Source: Megalobrama amblycephala (taxonomy: Eukaryota; Chordata; Actinopteri; Cypriniformes; Xenocyprididae). From it: a DNA stretch of 64,000 bases. The stretch covers positions 113,501 to 177,500 of the forward strand of contig NC_063062.1 of the NCBI RefSeq assembly GCF_018812025.1, written 5' to 3'. The notes below the pieces were generated by a model. It ran no database searches, was not told where the DNA came from, and was given only the letters and a program-made list of their open reading frames with translations. Both the position numbers and the translations under genes were made by a program. Positions 59,386 to 64,000 of the stretch are shown piece after piece. Position 1 is the first letter of the stretch, and every line of letters begins with the position of its first letter.

Positions 59386-60137
59386 GATCAGAAAACTATC
59401 TGCAGATACACACACAAACTCACGGATCTTCACCACAACCCGCCAAAATAAAAGTTCAGAAAACTATCAGCAGATACACACACAAACTCAAAGCTCTTCA
59501 CCACAACCCGCCAAAATAAAAGTTCAGAAAACTATCTGCAGATACACACACAAACTCACGGATCTTCACCGCAACCCTCCAAAATAAAAGTTCAGAAAAC
59601 TATCAGCAGATACACACACAAACTCAAAGCTCTTCACCGCAACCCGCCAAAATAAAAGTTCAGAAAACTATCAGCAGATACACACACAAACTCACAGATC
59701 TTCACCGCAACCCGCCAAAATAAAAGTTCAGAAAACTATCTGCAGATACACACACAAACTCACGGATCTTCACCGCAACCCTCCAAAATAAAAGTTCAGA
59801 AAACTATCAGCAGATACACACACAAACTCAAAGCTCTTCACCGCAACCCGCCAAAATAAAAGTTCAGAAAACTATCAGCAGATACACACACAAACTCAAA
59901 GCTCTTCACCGCAACCCGCCAAAATAAAAGTTCAGAAAACTATCTGCAGATACACACACAAACTCACAGATCTTCACCGCAACCCGCCAGAATAAAAGTT
60001 CAGAAAACTATCAGCAGATACACACACAAACTCAAAGCTCTTCACCGCAACCCGCCAAAATAAAAGTTCAGAAAATTATCGGCAGATACACACACAAACT
60101 CACGGATCTTCACCGCAACCTGCCAAAATAAAAGTTT
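59386..60137. repeat. 68-bp minisatellite, 11 copies
   Basis: The unit includes AGTTCAGAAAACTATC, GCAGATACACACACAAACTC and TTCACCGCAACCCGCC. Copies differ at linked positions: those with CTGCAG tend to carry CACGGATC or CACAGATC, and those with CAGCAG tend to carry CAAAGCTC. The period is 68 bases (starts at 59454, 59522, 59590 and so on). The last copy breaks down at AAAGTTTGG. Confidence 0.95.
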
Positions 60138-63100
60138 GGTTTAACTTGAAGTTGTGACAAATATATTAATATTGTACAGTAAAATGTGCTTCTTAAAGTA
60201 AAAATAATAATATTAATACAGTTTATTAAAACACTTTTAAAGAATATCACAATTTTTCTTCCATGTTATAGTTTAAGCAGTAAATCCCTGCCGTGCAGAA
60301 TTTGTTTGCTAAAAAATTAAAGGAATTGTTACATTTGAATTTGATTACCTTTTAAAACATTTATTAAATTGTTAATGCTTGATGACCACCATTTTTTTTT
60401 TTTACAATGAATTTATTTGATTTATTAAATCATAAATCCAGAAAAATTAAAATAGACAACATCAAATTTCTGGGAGAAAAAAAATCATGGGGCCTTACTG
60501 TAAATATTATAATAAAATATTACATTGTTAAAGATCTATGAATACACTTAATTAGACATGCTTTTTTATTATTAAAATTTAATTAAACCATTAAAATGGA
60601 ATCCACAAAAATTAAAAAGGAAAACATGGAATTTTCCTAAATAATAATAATAATAATAATTATTCATAAATAATAACATTTCATAGGGCTCTAAAAAATA
60701 TATTTTTGTTAAACTTCTAATAAATTGTTGTTAAATTGTAAAAGTTTCATGATTTCACTTAATTATACATGCTCTTTTATTACTAAAATGTTGATATCTA
60801 AAGTTTCTTTTAAGAAATTGTTGCTATATTGTAAAAGTTTCATGATTTCACGTAATTAGACATGCTTTTTGATACCTAAAGTACAAAAAAAAAACAATTT
60901 GGGTTAAAAAATACAAATAAAACAGATTTCATAAAGCCCTAGTAATGCACGAACTCAACCAAGGAGATTCCCATCTTGCGCAGACACTAACAGGGCAATT
61001 AGTCTTATGCTTCAGAGAAAACAACCACATTACATAAGCCAATGACACACAGCTGAACAAAGCAAAGCTACCATTAACATCCACTGTCAAATGAGATTCA
61101 GCGTTCTGGAGCTCAGGATGTGACTGCAGGGAGTCAGATCCGCATCCACGCTCCTTACAAATGACATCAAAGCTCCTCAAGACCAGAGAAACGCCGACTG
61201 ACGCCAGCGGACGAGGCTGAGGGCAAAGGTCAGAGCCAAAATAAGACCTCTGGCCTCATCCGCTCAGTTCAACACCTCGAGTTCCGCTGTGTTTTTCGGA
61301 TACAAACAGAAGGAAGGGTTTATCTGACGCTGGGCAGGGCAGACATCCGTGACGGAAATGCAAATTTGGCTGTCTGCGTACGCGGCCCTGAATAGACGCT
61401 AATTGTGGTGGAAGCATCAGCTGAGACGGCGGCATATTTTTAGGGCGGCTCGCAGAAGCGTTCGCTCTCTCAGTGTGCGTGTGCTCAAGAACACGAAGAG
61501 ATCCGCAAGACACTCGTCACAGATCACGATCAACACTGTCGAAAACCACAATCACTAAACGCTTCATATAGAGCGCTAGTCTGACTGCAGGTACGACAAT
61601 TACTCCTTTCACTGCTAATTACAGAGCGCCTGAAATCCCCCATTCTCCCATTGGGATTTTTAAAAGTCCTCATTAAAGCGTTAAAAGCAAACCGTGGATC
61701 ACAACATTGAAAACTTAAATTTGATGCAAAAAAAAAACAAAAAAAACCCCTACAATCCCTCGAAACATTGCGAACAGTATAATTGAATTAATCATTTAAT
61801 GCAAAAATATAGTATTTTGAAAGTGTAGTGAAGCCAACTCGATTACATCATTCGCGGCGTTTCATGTGAGTGGGTGGAGCTAAAGAGTAGGCGGAGCTTA
61901 GTGCGCTTTGCTTGACACGATTCTCTGATTGGTGGGATTTTCTGCACAGCATCATGGGTAATGTAGTTTTTCACCATGAATTCTTATTCACCGTGATTAT
62001 TTTAAAAATAAATTGAAATAATGCCGGCTGACGGATCGTAAACGGTAATCGCTAACTCTAAATCAACCGTATAATGAGACAGAAATTGTAGTTTGCAAAC
62101 ACCAACACACACAGACTTAAAACTCAGATTTCTGTTTCTAAAAGCTGATTAACAGAAGCTTCTTCCACAAGCTCAAGTTAATGAAGATGTAGGCGGCCGT
62201 CGGGATTAAAGCGTCTTATTAATGAGCCTCGCAGAAAATCAGAGCTGAAGTTCATTAAAAAGACTTTTAAAACTTTTCTGACATGAAACCATCTTCATCT
62301 TTAAAACCGGCACCTGTTTTACTTTAATAACATTTTTATTAGCTTTTTATTTTTTTAATTAAAATATCTATTTAAATTTAATGTAATTTTTATTTTAGTT
62401 TTAGTCATTTTAGTGTTATTTTAGTATTGAGATATAGTCTTTATTAATATTTTTAATTAGATTTTATGTTTACATTTAGGTGTTTTATTTAATATTTGAT
62501 TTTTTATGGATTTCCCTTTTCTGTCCTTGGTTGTGTTTCCAGCTCATATTCCTCGCCTGAACGCAGACAATAATGAAACAATAATTAATAACGTGTAATA
62601 ACACAGGCTGAAAGAAATACGAGATTGAATACGGACCCTTAATCCCAACTCGACAGGTTCAGATGAAGTATTGCACACACGGACTCAAGGTCAACGGCGG
62701 AAGCAGCGTTTGTGTTGACGACTCAAATGTCAAGAGGAAACGAAGCTGTCGGCAGTTAATTACTAAATATGGGTGTTAATTTAAATGTTAATGAATATGA
62801 AACACGAGTGCAGGCTTGTGGCCCGTGTGTCAGATCACATGCTCCGTCTCGACGGTGATGAACTCAGCGTGGCTGGAGGTCAAACTTACATAAGCGACCC
62901 AGAGTCACATCATGAACAATACAGAACTGCCCATAAACCTGGAACCAATGACAGACTGGAGAACGAAGGGAGACGCAGAAAACGAGGCATTTCAGTATCA
63001 AGCGCTGCGTGAGCCGTCCTTTATTTTGTGTTGTTCGTCTACAAAAGCAGCCAGTGAAACCCCTGAGGAGATCGCCAGATTTACTGAGCACTTCTTCACT

Positions 63101-63145
63101 GTGAGAAACACTCAAATCATTCTAACAATGACACCAATCTAGATC
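60138..63145. other. Unassigned AT-rich sequence
   Basis: Holds an (AAT)n tract near 60643-60662, a TTTTAGTTTTAGTCATTTTA patch near 62395 resembling a dispersed repeat, and otherwise mixed sequence. Short open frames (75-85 residues) show no family signature. No gene or RNA was recognised. Confidence 0.4.
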
Positions 63146-63617
63146 GAAGGGTTCGTTCACCCAAAAATGAATTTTCTGTCATCATTTACTCTCCCTCACG
63201 TCAAACCCAGACCTTCATGCGTCTTCGGGACACAAATTACAATATTTTTAATAAATCTGAGAATTTGATTGTTCACTGATCAGAGTTTATGTGTCAAACT
63301 TATTCAAATTTGAGAACCAGTGGGTTTGTTCTCATGCGTCACACAAGTACGGTCGAGCTTCTGTGTCAATAAAAGCCTAAATTCGGTCTGTTCATGATAT
63401 AAAGTGATCTTGTCTCTTCTGAAGACTCGGATTAAATTCATAAGGATTTATTTCATATCTTTATGAAGCATCAGTGTTTTGACTGAACATACTTTCAATG
63501 GAGGGACAGAAATCTCTCAGATTTCTTCAAAAATATCTTCATTTGTGTCCTGAAGATGAACAAAAGTCGGGCAAGTAAATGACAGAATTTTGATTTTTGT
63601 GTGAACTATAGCTTTAA
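63146..63617. mobile_element. Foldback element copy F, diverged
   Basis: It starts GAAGGGTTCGTTCACCCAAA and ends GTGTGAACTATAGCTTTAA, with inverse arms (GTCTTCGGGACACAAATTAC against CATTTGTGTCCTGAAGATGA). It is more diverged than copies A-E, so it is older or from a sister subfamily. Confidence 0.7.
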
Positions 63618-64000
63618 GTATTAGCATCTAAAGGGAACGCCAAACGCTCTTCTAAAACACTGGCATCTGTTTACAGGATTTAACAGGATTACAACATCCC
63701 ATTCCAACTGTTATTCACGAGCCCAAAGGTAATTAAAACGAGTGGAATCATGAGGATCTTCCATCATAAAACATGTTCAGAATAGAATAGCAGTGAAATA
63801 TAGCACAATATTAATGCTTAATGTTAAAAAATATCCACTGCTGTGGTCAAGCGACCTTATTACATCGATTCAGCACTGTGGTTATTAACTAAAACTGAAA
63901 CATTGAAAGTCGTTTTCCTTAATTGAAATAAAATATAAATATTATTTTAAAACTTAAACAATTATTTAAATCAGAAATTAAAAAAAAAATAAAAATAATA

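Overview
This is vertebrate genomic DNA, most likely from a cyprinid (carp, goldfish or zebrafish-like) fish. The evidence is multi-exon genes with GT-AG introns and fish-like protein sequences, abundant foldback elements of the kind ending AGGGTTAGTTCACCC, SINE tails containing TTTGGATAAAAGCGTC, and large AT-rich minisatellites in introns. No bacterial, viral or organellar segment was seen. Names come from reading exon translations against remembered families; no database search was run.

Genes in order are: the first exon of a minus-strand gene, probably tm2d3 (143-251); tars3/tarsl2, a threonyl-tRNA synthetase-like protein, minus strand, 19 coding exons (1269-17320); ulk3, a kinase with C-terminal MIT-type repeats, plus strand, 16 coding exons (18677-28636); a single-exon GAS1-family gene, minus strand (33969-34715); and cplx3, complexin-3, minus strand, three coding exons (40682-46687). 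tm2d3 next to tars3 mirrors human 15q26.3, and ulk3 near cplx3 mirrors human 15q24. tars3 and ulk3 are head to head with a 1.36 kb shared upstream region. From about 46.7 kb to the right edge (17 kb) no protein-coding gene was found, only mobile-element copies, minisatellites and unassigned sequence.

Much of the window is repetitive. Arrays built from related words (CAATTCTGAC, CAATCGTAGTTTATTT, AATTATGACA) lie in tars3 introns 14 and 17, between tars3 and ulk3, between ulk3 and gas1, between gas1 and cplx3, and at 56.8-57.4 kb. ulk3 intron 5 holds about 18 copies of a 113-bp unit derived from the inside of a foldback element. tars3 intron 1 holds 1.16 kb of GATA/GACA repeat. At least six copies of one long-inverted-repeat element and two TTAA-flanked elements are present.

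The observations most worth checking are two partial duplicates of tars3 exon 14 that keep the splice donor, a GAS1-family gene in an unexpected neighbourhood, a GC-AG intron in ulk3, inverted CTCF-like motifs around the shared tars3/ulk3 promoter, TG repeats running into several splice acceptors, and an open frame downstream of cplx3 that may be an exon. I saw no clear sign of a wholly new biological system.
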